NCBI RefSeq assembly: GCF_036898095.1
Contig: NC_090751.1
Location: forward strand, 81,070,455-81,134,454
Direction: 5' to 3'
Length of the DNA: 64,000 nucleotides
Origin: Palaemon carinicauda
Lineage: Eukaryota > Arthropoda > Malacostraca > Decapoda > Palaemonidae
Shown: piece after piece, positions 54,493-64,000 of the stretch
Layout: each line of letters opens with the position of its first letter
How positions within the stretch are numbered: position 1 is the first letter of the stretch
The notes under the pieces: generated by a model
Seen by the model: the letters and a program-made list of their open reading frames with translations, nothing else
What the model was told of the DNA's origin: nothing
The model's database searches: none
Made by a program: the position numbers and the translations under genes

Positions 54493-55195
54493 AGAATTAG
54501 TATTAGCCAAGTTGAATTACACAAAGTACATATGTGAGCCGATTGGGGGTAGAACTTCCATTCCACCCACTTGTAACTACTAGCACCTCTTTATAAAATC
54601 ATAACAGCTGAGTTCCACATTGGCTGAGGTCATAGTCTTATTATTATGATGAGAGTTTGTATCCAAGTAGAAAAACATACAACTGCAATTAAAATCTAAT
54701 ATGCCCAATATAAAACAGAAGCCAAAACTTTCCATAGCTGCTGAGAAAAGGGAGACAGCCTGGATGCTGCCACATACGCCAGACTTGGAAAGAAGGTAAT
54801 AAAAAATGCTTCTGTAAATCTGAAGCATTTTTTACCTTCTTTCCCAGGCTGATATCTAAAGAAAGCTGATTTAAAGGAGGAGGGGTACCACAGTCTAATA
54901 GATGGAAATTCTTTTAGATATATAGTTTTATTTGGAGGTTATCAAATTGGCCCTTCCAATTGTGAGATTGTTGTAAATAATACAGGTTTCACTGCTATTA
55001 AGGAGCAGTATTTTCAGGCTTTCTTATGTCCATAACATTAAAGACAAAAGGACTATGATCCTATTTCCTACTACTTATGTAATTTGAATGTCTTACAAGT
55101 ACTGTGGTTCTATAAAAAATATAAGCTCTAGTACTGTAATATCACATAATTTATATTTATTAAAACCAAAGTTGCACAAATCATTCATAACAAAA
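54493..55195. other. Unassigned sequence with a long hairpin
   Basis: No gene is recognised. A fold-back at 54786-54845 has 23-bp arms (inner part 'AAAAAATGCTTC'/'GAAGCATTTTTT'), a 3-nt bulge and a 9-nt loop. Confidence 0.6.
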
Positions 55196-55540
55196 TATGA
55201 CAAATTTGTAGATGATTTGTATTTTTCCTAACGATGCAAACCTTTAGCTATTTACTAGGGGTATTGCTTTCGGTGAAGATGAAAGGACGAGCCATTAAAA
55301 TTTTAGCAAGGGTTAACTACCCATTCTGCTAGTTAGCGGGTGGTAGCTTGCTACCACTCCCACTCACACACATGTGATTTAGCTCACTTTGCTTGGATGT
55401 AGGATTTCAAGGGGATAGGGCAGGCAGGCAAGTTTGTATGAATCGCTAAAGGTTTGTATCATTAGGAAAAATACAAATTATCTACGAATTTGTCATTTGT
55501 TCCGTAACTGGAATACAAACCTAGGCTATTTATTAGGGGT
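55196..55540 (-). repeat. RITR and ICR of DIRS-H
   Basis: Left arm 'gacaaatttgtagatgattt' returns inverted at 55444-55496, followed by the LITR-end complement 'gttccgtaactggaata'. The overall plan is as in families I and II, with a shorter RITR. Confidence 0.75.
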
Positions 55541-55950
55541 AACTCACCCATTAGGAGGGTGGACTTGCCTGCCAATCTGGCTTTTTGGCTTTACCCGGGG
55601 GCCCCTTATTTTGAATAGGTTTGTACCAAAAATAAGGAGTCCCTGCACCTCGCTAAACCTTGCTACACAAGGTCAACGGCCTACGCAAGCTGTGTGTTGA
55701 GATATTTAGAAATGTGACCATCCAGGTAAAAGTTATTGCAAGTCTTTGTAAGAAAAACTGGTGTAACCAAGACTTTCCCAATACCACCTCGCCAGGGTAT
55801 GGGGACGCAACAGTATTAGCTTAATACTAGGTACACAAGGAAGCAAGATTTACCTGCAGTGGTTTGAGGTCAGCTTGTGAAGAAAACACAGGATGTTGCT
55901 TTTCCCAAGAGAGGGGAGGATGAAGAAAAGAATAAGAGCCACTCAAACCT
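55541..55950 (-). other. DIRS-H 3' untranslated region
   Basis: Sequence between the ICR and the YR stop; no gene seen. Confidence 0.55.
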
Positions 55951-55952
55951 TT

Positions 55953-56993
55953 TCATTCACGCAGAGAAAAACCGGGTAACAGTGCCCTCAACCTTCTGCT
56001 ACTTGTCCAATAAGGAGCTTGAGGTATTATACCAGCTGTTGTGCAGCCACCACAGGGCCAATAGAGAATGTATAGACCCTCCTGTGGGTCATGTCTTGCA
56101 GATAGTGGAATGTGAACGTATTTTGACGTTTCCACACCAGAGCCTGTAGAACCTGCATCACTGAGAAGTTTCTCTTGAATGCCAGGGACATAGCTACGCC
56201 CCTGACATCATGAGTTCTGGGGCAATGTGAAGGAGGAGGGTCCAAATTCAGGGCATAGTCTATGACCTTGCGAATCTAAGCAGAGATGGTGTTTTTAGTG
56301 ACACTCCTCTTGTTCCTCCCTGTGCTGACAAAAAGTGCAGGCACACGGGGACGGGCTGCGGCTGTTCTCTTGAGATACAACCTCAAACTCCTCACTGGGC
56401 AGAGTGAGATGATCAGGGTCATCATTACATAGAGGAGACTCAAAATCCGGAAGGAGTCGAATCAGGGATCCGCAACTCCCAGATTCTGAGTCTTATCTAC
56501 AAACTCAGGGACGAAGCTGAATGTTACCCTTCCTGATCCCCTTGAATGGACGATGTCGTATGAGAGACCATGAAGTTCACAGACTCGCTTGGCCGAAGCT
56601 AAAGCTAGTAGGAACACCGTCTTCCAAGTGAGGTAGCAATCTGTTGCCTGGCATAATGGTTCATGGGGAGGTCTCTTTAGAGACCTGGGAACTCACTTCA
56701 GACTCAGGACAGGTATGTTCGTAACTCTGTATCAATAAGGAAAGTTCTAGCGATGAGGAAATGTCCATTCCATTGAGTATAAGGGTGAGGTTTAAGGCTG
56801 AACAATAGCCTTTAATCACCGAGACTGAAAGGCGCATTTCCTCACGCAAATAAACGAGGAACTCCGCTACTACTGGAATAGTGGCATCAAAGAGAGATAC
56901 CCCTTCTACGATACCAACCACAGAAGACTTTCCACATTGCCGGGTAGACTGCTGCTGATGATTTCTGCAGGTATCCAGACATCCTTTCTGCAA
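55953..56993 (-). pseudogene. DIRS-H tyrosine recombinase, broken
   Basis: The core-binding part lies at 56993-56661 ('VAEFLVYLREEMRLSVSVIK', 'GYCSALNLTLILNG'). The catalytic part is in other frames: 'ASAKRVCELHGLSYD' (first Arg, about 56600), then at 56245-56027 'RTHDVRGVAMSLAF' (HxxR) and 'TFTFHYLQDM' (Tyr). At least two frame changes separate the pieces. Confidence 0.8.
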
Positions 56994-57249
56994 CTTGTTG
57001 CAAAAATCATCTGAGTGAGGAGATGCTGGATAGTCTTCAGGCTTTGTGGAAAATGTTGGTATGTGGTTGTTTGAGTAGATTGTGTCGTGGAGGGAGTTCT
57101 CTTGGAGACCCCGTCACGAGTTGTAGAAGATCTGGAAACCATTCCGCATGATGCCATAGAGGACCTATGAGTCATTGAGAGTTGAGATATTAACCGATGT
57201 TCTGGCCTCATTGAGTACCCTCCTTATCAGACAGAAAGGAGTAAAGGCA

Positions 57250-59050
57250 TAAACATCAATGTTGTACCACAGTTGTTGGAATGCATCTTGTCAGAGAGCC
57301 TTTTGGTCTGAGACTGGGGAGCAGTATAACGGGAGCCTGAAGTTCAGGGGTGTTGCGAAGAGATCCACAGTCGAAGAACCCCCACAAAGTCGGGACTTTG
57401 TTGGCTACTAGATGATCCAAAGACCACTCGGTACTCACTATTTGAGATGATCTGCTCAGATTGTCGGTGAGCACATTCCTGTTGCCTGGATGGTTTAGAG
57501 TGAATCTCGGCCCATCTTATTATCTCTACTGCTGGATGGGATAGGGGCTGCAAAAAGGTACCTCCTTTGTTGATGTAAGCCACTACTGTGGTGTTGTTGC
57601 TCATCACCACCACTGAATGGCCCACCAGGAAGTGATGGAACTGTTTAAGGGCCAGAAAGACAGTCTTCATCTCTCAGAGATTTATGTGGAGGTACTCTTC
57701 TGACTTTGACCAGAGGCCTGAGATCGTGTGGACCAGCACGTGAGGCCCCCACCCTTTTTTTGAAGCGTCTGAGAACAGCATCCAATCTGGGGGGAGGACA
57801 AGAAGATCCCCTCCCTTTGTAGATTCGGGTCTCACACCCACCACTCGAAGTTCGTTTGTTTCACTGATTCCATAGGGATTAGGATGTCCGGGGAGTCGCC
57901 ACTAGAGAGATTGAATCCTCAGGTAACCATTGGGAACTAGTCGAGCCAGAGATGAAAGGTATCCGAGAAGACGTAGCCACGACTGGGCTGGAAGTTCTTT
58001 CGTTTGAGAAAGGGTCTTGCGACCTTTCTCAGCCTCATCATCCTTTCGTCTGATGGGAAGGCTTTGTGGAGATTGGTGTTTAATATCATGCCTAGGTATA
58101 CCAGTCTCTGCATAGGAAGCAGGGAGGACTTCTCAAGGTTTACCATGATCCCCAGATCTTGGCAAAACCTCAGAAGTTTGTCTCAGTGTTGAAGAAGGGT
58201 TGACACCAAGTCCGCTAGGCTTAGCCAGTCATCCAGATAACGGAAGAGACAGATTTCAATCCTGTTTGCCCAAAATGACACTATGGTAAACACTTTAGTG
58301 AAGACTTGAGGTGCTGTGAAAAGACTGAAGCACAGCACCTTGAATTAGCATTTCCTGTTGTCTAGGCTGAATCTTAAGTACTTCCTTGAAGACGGATGGA
58401 TTGGGATCTGGAAGAACGCGTCCTTTAGGTCTAGTGTGCACATGAAGTCCCGTCGTCTTACCGCTTGTCTGACTGTCACTGCCGTCTCCATGCTGAATGG
58501 AGTTTGATTGATTGATTTGAGGTTTTCTGGCATCCTGACATCTAAGGTCCTTGATGCCGATATCGTTTAATATAAATAAAAAAATAAATAAAAGAATATT
58601 CAATTAAAACCATAAAAGCAAAGATGTCATTTTAAAAGTTAAATATCTTTCAGAAGACTTGCTTCTGAAATAAAGCTCAAATTACCACTAGCATGTGAAC
58701 GAAGTTTGCTTGACAAACTTGTTCAGAGCTGAGGGGTCGATGACTGGTCTCCATCCTCTAGACGCCTTTTTCACAAGAAAAATTAGACTGAAGAAGCCTG
58801 GAGACCCGTCGAGGACCTCATGGAGAGCGCCCTTCTTCAACAGGGTCTGGAATTCTGCCAGGAGGGCTAGCCCCTTTGCTAATCCCACCACAAAGGAGTC
58901 TATTGACACTGGATTCCTGATCAGGGGAGGGAGATATGTTGTGAACGGGATGTGATACCCTGAACGAATCACGGAGACTGTCGAGGGTTCGGCCCCGAGT
59001 TCCTTCCACATGTCCCAGCAACTTTGTAGGCATCCCCCACTAGTGGACAA
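57250..59050 (-). pseudogene. DIRS-H reverse transcriptase / RNase H, broken
   Basis: The N-terminal RT piece (59050-58688) ends in 'VIDPSALNKFVKQTSFTC'. An AT-rich insertion of about 130 bases (58560-58690) follows. RT then resumes with 'MCTLDLKDAFFQIPIHPSS' (58533-58345) and YLDDW (about 58222-58236, intact). RNase H is at 57670-57256 ('LALKQFHHFLVGHSVVVMSN', 'TTVVAYINKGG', 'DNLSRSSQIVSTEWSLD'). The Asp usually seen in 'MSDNTT' is Asn. Confidence 0.8.
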
Positions 59051-59059
59051 GTTTCCATA

Positions 59060-61830
59060 GCTTTCCTGGTGCGTTCCTTGGAAAAATCCTCACTTCAAGC
59101 CACGAAGTAGCCTGCATGGCATACTTTGTGACCTTTTCCTGGTTGAGGATCTCAGCTGCCGAGAAAGTGACATGACGGTTGGAGAGCCTCTCAAGAGAGA
59201 CTTTCTTGGTGAGCTCTTCCAGAGAGTGGTGGAATGAAAGAGCTGGACGAGGCTCGTCCAAAACTTCAAAATACCTCCTCTGCTGGATAGGGGAGGTGGG
59301 AGAAACTTGGCGATAGAGCCAGAGCATTGTGAGGAGGAGAGCTCAGAAAGCTGTTGGGTGATCTTTGCCCAGGCACTCTTTAGCCCTTGAGACCAGGGCA
59401 AGGCTGCACTTGTCTTAGAGGGCTTCTGAGTGCCAAAGACATGATGTAAGACCGAGTCTTTGCACTCTCGTGGGGGTATCTCCAGGTTGGTAAACCCGTT
59501 GAGTACCCTGATGAGAGTCAGGACTTGACAGAAGGCATGTAATGACTCTTTCTGCACCCTCTCTGAAGTGGGACTAGCAGCAAAGTCTCCTTCTTCCATC
59601 CCAGAGAGCTCCTCTCGGGGTGGGTCGTGAACATTCCTAGGGTGACCGGTAGTTCTTGAAGGCCTGGAGGTCCTTGAAGAGGACTTTGGAAGTGCCTTAG
59701 AGTCCTTTGATTCATTCCAGGGAAGGAGATAGGACTCCAGCATCAAAGGCTTTTGCCGAGGAGAATTTTCCTTCAAAAGTAGATGAGAGAATATTTGAAC
59801 CTCGCGAGACTCCCTCGACAGAGGTGAGGCAGGAAACCGTCCACAGAGAGAGTCAGGAGGGAGAGGCTTCGAAGACCTAACAGGAGTTAGTTTCATCCTA
59901 GGTGATGTTACTGCATGAGATTCCTCTTTTTCTCTTCAAGGGAGAAGCAGCCAAAGTTATTTGTAGGGGATCTGCTGGTGCCGTCGGATGTTGAGAGGTC
60001 TCTAAAGAGGGACATGATAAAGCAGGCCCGAAGGCTTGCACAACTGCTCTGACCATGGTACTGAACCAAGGCTGTCTGCAGACAGTGGTATTGTCAGAGA
60101 GAACTCCTGAACAGAAAGATATCGATGGATCCTGGTGAGGAGTCTCGACCGATGGTTGATGCGGTGGGTCCGCCTTCGAAGATGGAATCTTTAGAATCTT
60201 GAACCCTTCTGTGGAGCCTCTTCCAACTTTTTCCGGCAGGAGCACTATAACGTGTTTGCAGGGAGGGGAATGGGGCGATGGTGACCTGTCAAAAAGTTTT
60301 CCCTTCTCCTCTTTTTAACTCTTGCACAAGTGTGCAGGAGAGTGCTAGCACGTTGGCAAGCACTGGCGCATTGGTGAGTGCTGGCAAACAGGAGAGCACT
60401 GGTGAGCAGGTGAATGCTGATGCGCAGGTGAGTACGGGAGCACAGGCGAGTGCTAGCGAGCTGGAACACTGAGGCACAGGTGTGCAGGCGAGTGCTGACA
60501 AGCTGGAGAGCGCTGGTGCACAGGAGAGCATTTGCGAGCTGGAAAGCACTGACAAGTGTGAGAGAGCAGATGCACAGGAGAGCGCTGGAGCGCAAGTGAG
60601 CTCCATCACGTTGGTGAGCGCAGGTGCGCTGGCGATCATAGCTGGCAAGCCGGCAAATTCTGGAGCTTCGAATGGCGAGGATGTGCTGGAGAGAGCCGGC
60701 GATTAGGAGATCTCTGGGGCATTTGAGAGCGCTGACGCGCTGGAGAACATCGATTCACTGGAAAGCGCTGGTGTGCTGGAGAACGCTGACAAGCTGTTGG
60801 TGAGCACTGGTGCACTGATGAGCGCTGGTGCGTTGGAGAGCTCCTGAACAGGAAGATATCGATGGATCCTGGTGAGGAGTCTCGACCGATGGTTGATGCG
60901 GTGGGTCCGCCTTCGAAGATGGAATCTTTGGAATCTTGAACCCTTCTGTGGAGCCTCTTTCAACTTTTTCCGGCAGGAGCACTATAACGTGTTTGCGGGG
61001 AGGGGAATGGGGCGATGGCGACCTGTCAAAAAGTTTTCCCTTTTCCTCTTTTTGACTCTTGCACAAGTGTGCAGGCGAGTGCTGGCACGTTGGCAAACAC
61101 TGGCGCATTGGTGAGTGCTGGCAAACAGGAGAGCACTGGTGCGCAGGAGAGCACTGGTGAGCAGGTGAATGCTGATGTGCAGGTGAGTGCGGGAGCACAG
61201 GCGTGTGCTGGCGAGCTGGAACACTAAGGCGCAGATGAGCAGGCGAGTGCTGACAAGCTGGAGAGCGCTGGTGCACAGGAGGGCATTTGCGAGCTGGAGA
61301 GCACTGACAAGTGTGAGAGAGCAGATGCACAGAAGAGCGCTGGAGCGCAAGTGAGCCCCGTCACGCTGGTGAGCGCAGGTGCGCTGGCGATCGAAGATAA
61401 GCTGGCAAGCCGGCAAATTCTGGCGCTTCGAATGGCGAGGATGTGCAGGAGAGAGCCGGCGATTAGGAGATCTCTAGGGAATTTGAGAGCGCTGACGTGC
61501 TGGAGAACATTGATTCACTGGAAAGCGCTGGTGTGCTGGAGAGCGCTAACAAGCTGTTGGTGAGCACTGGTGCACTGATGAGCGCTGGAAGGTGAGTTCT
61601 CAAGGGCGAGTGATGTTTTGAAACATCACGTGACAGGAACGGAGAAGGCAGGTCAGGAGGTTGGCGAGAAGCAGGAACAGGGATGTGCCCTTTGGAAAAG
61701 CAAACATCCTCCGTGGGGGATTGCAAGCGATCCACAGAAGAGTCCAAGGCCAAAGTCCAAGGCTTAGCGGCAGTGTCGTCAGGAGAAGGTCCAGGCACGG
61801 GCAAAGGTTGAGGGACAGAAGACAACGGAG
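59060..61830 (-). pseudogene. DIRS-H Gag-like region with minisatellite
   Basis: The C-terminal part (59896-59090) includes 'SLHAFCQVLTLIRVLNGFTN', similar to DIRS-F. The N-terminal part (61825-61463) is Ser/Pro-rich. Between them a degenerate repeat of about 12-15 bases encodes low-complexity Ser/Ala/Cys/Pro-Leu text in all minus frames. A 737-base direct duplication (60104-60840 and 60841-61588) covers it. No cysteine cluster was found, so the N-terminal exon is presumably lost or beyond the broken 5' end. Confidence 0.6.
60104..61588. repeat. Tandem duplication of a 737-bp block containing a minisatellite
   Basis: Both copies start 'ctcctgaacag' and share 'atcgatggatcctggtgag' and 'ggcaggagcactataac'. 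Each ends in 'gcactgatgagcgctgg'. Within each copy, units such as 'gagagcgctggtgcacag' recur. Confidence 0.9.
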
Positions 61831-62195
61831 GAGGAGGCTCCTATGCAGGGGAAGGCTGCGAAGACGAGGCTGAAGAGCCGAAGAGGCGCCTTTTCACCCA
61901 TGGCAAAGGGTGACCTCTAAGGTGAAGCAGAGGGGCAAGCTCTGCAAGATCGATGAGAAATATTCACTGGAGAGACAGACGAAAGACTTTGCTTCCCCCT
62001 CAAAGGATGATCAGGAACGAGGGAAGCGCAGTCAGCAGCAACAGCATTAGAGTCAAGAGGCAGGGGCGTCGGCAGCAGCTGCAGAAGACACCTCAGACAC
62101 CACTACGTTGCTCTACGAGAAGTATCCACCTCCAAAGTCGAGGGAGGCTGCACACTAGCACCACGGATGATGAGCTGCAGCAAGGAGTAGAGTAA

Positions 62196-63230
62196 TCCAT
62201 CACATATCGCGGTTAATCGGGACCAGAACCGACCGCGATAGGTGAAAAACCATGAAGTAGGTTCCCTCCCTATTTTTTGAATATGTACATTTTTTGTGTG
62301 TACATGTCAGGGCTGGGGAGTCGGAGTCGGAGTCGAGGAGTCGGAGTCGGAGTCGGAGTCAGAGTTGAGGCCAATTTATGGACTAGAAGAGTCGGAGTCA
62401 GAGTCGGTAAAATTCCACCGACTCCGACTCCGACTCCTCAAAAATGAAATTTTTGCGCTGGAGAAATATTCTCTTTTGGTATCCTAAGTCACATTTTTTC
62501 AAAGTCGCTCAAAAACCCTTTCATATTACCCGCCGTTTTCTTTAACACCCTCTTGAATAAAGGCAGTCACTGGGAAAAACATAAAGCTCCTTTCCATCTC
62601 TCATCCATAAGCCAAACCAAAACAATAATATTATACATGCGATCAGCTGTTCTCTCCACGCACGAGTCTCTGGACATTAAAGTTTATTTCATGATTAACT
62701 CTTCATCTAATCACCATTAGCCATTTAAAAGGTAGGAGTTGTTACTGATTCATAGTTTTATGCAGCACGTATATGAGTAATCTTAGAATTAAGTCATTAT
62801 CTACATGTAAACATCTCGAAATGACGGGTGTTTTGATTACAGTTTCGTGTAACCTAGGAAAAGCTGAATCCAAGAAATTACGTGAAATGCTTTCAATAAA
62901 ACAATTACTTACTAGGATAGTAGGCTAGTAATGATGAAATGCTATTTTGACTAATAGGCAACATAAAATAAGAAAATTATATAAAAATATTTAATTAATC
63001 TTATTTTTTTTAAATTGGAGTCGGAGTCGGAGTCGGAGTCGGTTCCAAAAAATTATAGGAGTCGGAGCCGGAGTGGGAGTCGGATGTTCAGAGTCCCGAC
63101 TCCCCAGCCCTGGTACATGTACATATAATAACAATAAGTGTCTATTAATCCTATAAATGCATATGTTATCATTAGAACATTAAAAAATCATGTAAATAAA
63201 TATTGATAATATAGATTACCGTATTTCCTG
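62196..63230. mobile_element. Old Tigger-like repeat remnant, split by a hAT MITE
   Basis: The left part (62205-62307: 'atatcgcggttaatcggg', 'gaccgcgataggtgaaaaa') resembles the inner end sequence of mariner/Tigger repeats, with cgcggttt-like words as at 63890. The right part resumes at 63121. No transposase frame and no clear terminus. Confidence 0.4.
62308..63112. mobile_element. hAT-type MITE, 805 bp
   Basis: The ends are CAGGGCTGGGGAGTCGG and its complement, flanked by a perfect 8-bp duplication GTACATGT (62300-62307 and 63113-63120), as expected for hAT elements. Both arms contain (GGAGTC)n hexamer runs. The interior is AT-rich and non-coding. Confidence 0.93.
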
Positions 63231-63857
63231 TGTCATAAGACGCACCTTTTTTCCACAAAAAATACCCGGAAAAATCACCCTGCGTCTTAACACTAAGAAA
63301 AATTTGCATAGAGTTTGACAACCCTCAAATACCCAACTAATGACATACAAGCACTCACACTCACCAGACATAAAATATAAACCTACAATCTATAGTAAAT
63401 AAATCTATTTTTATATTGCTTTTCATTTAGTGAAGTTCTGCAGCAAGCAAGTTATTTGTTTATTTTGATAATCATCTGATGACTCGCCAATCCCTTTCTA
63501 CAAGCAAACATGCCAACTAGTGGTCTCCTAGCAGACGACGCTGTGTCACATTAGTTGTTTATGCAGTATTTTATCTATTTTCTCACATTTTTTTTATATT
63601 TTGTAATAAAGCAATATTTTGATAACGATTTTGTTGCCCGAGTTCCAAAATAATAAAAACAAACAAATTATTGAATACGACCTTGGTAAAACCATTTGTT
63701 AGTTGAGTGCCATGTTACCAAGTCAGAAGAAAAGTAACTAGACCTAGAGTCCGATACATTAGCAAAAGTATTCCACATAAAGGAATTTCTAGAGTTCTTT
63801 GATCAATAATTAATTTTGTGGGAAAATTTTTAAGCTATATGAGGAATTTGGGATATA
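63231..63857. other. Unassigned AT-rich sequence
   Basis: Begins with 'gtatttcctgtgtcataaga', which resembles a dispersed-repeat end. No gene seen. Confidence 0.4.
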
Positions 63858-64000
63858 CAGTGAGCCCTCGCTACTTCGCAGTTCGACTATCGCGGATTCA
63901 CCACTTCGCGGATTTTTTTCATAACGCATGTATATACATATACAGTATCGCGGATTTTCCAGAAATTTCGAAAATACCGCGATATATGAAGACCCCAAAT
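63858..64000. mobile_element. Start of a Tigger-like element, cut by the window edge
   Basis: CAGTGAGCCCTCGCTACTTC preceded by TA, with repeats of 'tatcgcgga' inside, is typical of Tigger ends. The rest lies outside the window. Confidence 0.65.

Larger units (their letters stand above)
55196..62195 (-). mobile_element. DIRS-H, family III DIRS retrotransposon
   Basis: On the minus strand gag, RT, RNase H and YR follow each other, ending in an ICR (about 55444-55540) and RITR (55196-55443). The ends are of the 'ACAAACCTWAGCTATTTA' type common in decapod sequence (general knowledge). The 5' end is not seen: the element runs into a Tigger-like repeat near 62200. Frames are heavily broken. Confidence 0.8.

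Noticed and set aside
1..64000. tRNA, rRNA or snRNA genes
   Set aside because: No cloverleaf A/B-box pairs or rRNA landmarks were recognised by eye. A tRNAscan or Infernal run would be decisive.

Overview
The window is a eukaryotic, transposon-saturated stretch of nuclear DNA. It is most likely from a decapod crustacean, or at least an arthropod. The basis is the mix of DIRS1-like tyrosine-recombinase (YR) retrotransposons, a jockey-like LINE with a TAA-repeat tail, a CsRn1-like Ty3/gypsy element, Tigger and piggyBac DNA transposons, long AT/GA microsatellites, and the familiar decapod-type 'ACAAACCTTAGCTATTTA' repeat ends. The species assignment is inference. I found no convincing host protein-coding gene, tRNA, rRNA or CRISPR array.

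Eight DIRS-like copies make up roughly two thirds of the window. I name them A to H. Family I is A (1402-10201, minus), B (1-1401 plus 10202-10896, minus), C (10897-11507, minus) and D (12908-13430 plus 24162-32340, minus). Family II is E (13431-24161, plus) and G (46363-54492, minus). Family III is F (35886-37332, minus fragment) and H (55196 to about 62195, minus). A, D, E and G show the textbook DIRS-1 plan: a left inverted terminal repeat (LITR) of about 300-350 bp, a gag ORF, an RT/RNase H ORF, an overlapping YR ORF, an internal complementary region (ICR), and a right inverted repeat (RITR) that carries an extra outer arm of about 28-30 bp.

The copies are nested like dolls. A sits inside B, and B apparently sits inside C. 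E sits exactly at the circle junction of the ICR of D. D itself sits in the TAA tail of a LINE-type repeat (12181-12907). A piggyBac element (13731-16102) sits in the LITR of E, and a Tigger element (32356-35490) sits beside D. The breakpoints are short A/T runs (AAAA/TTTT) without target-site duplication, as expected for integration of a circular DNA by a tyrosine recombinase.

The right half holds a Tigger element with an uninterrupted 616-residue transposase, an RTE-like tail fragment, DIRS-F, a 5'-truncated LINE with a piggyBac-type MITE inside it, a degenerate LTR retrotransposon (41282-45746), DIRS-G, DIRS-H with a duplicated minisatellite in gag, and a hAT-type MITE (62308-63112) with a perfect 8-bp duplication inside an older Tigger-like remnant. 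The window ends inside the start of another Tigger-like element (63858 onward).

The most notable signals are three. First, integration is focused on the ends and ICR of resident DIRS copies. Second, family II gag carries a conserved 184-185 nt spliceosomal-type intron that family I lacks. Third, a tiny leader peptide of the form MS....SPS.KLST(R) is conserved in four LITR-adjacent leaders, far upstream of a conserved splice acceptor in front of gag. All DIRS pol genes here are broken, although each break is small.
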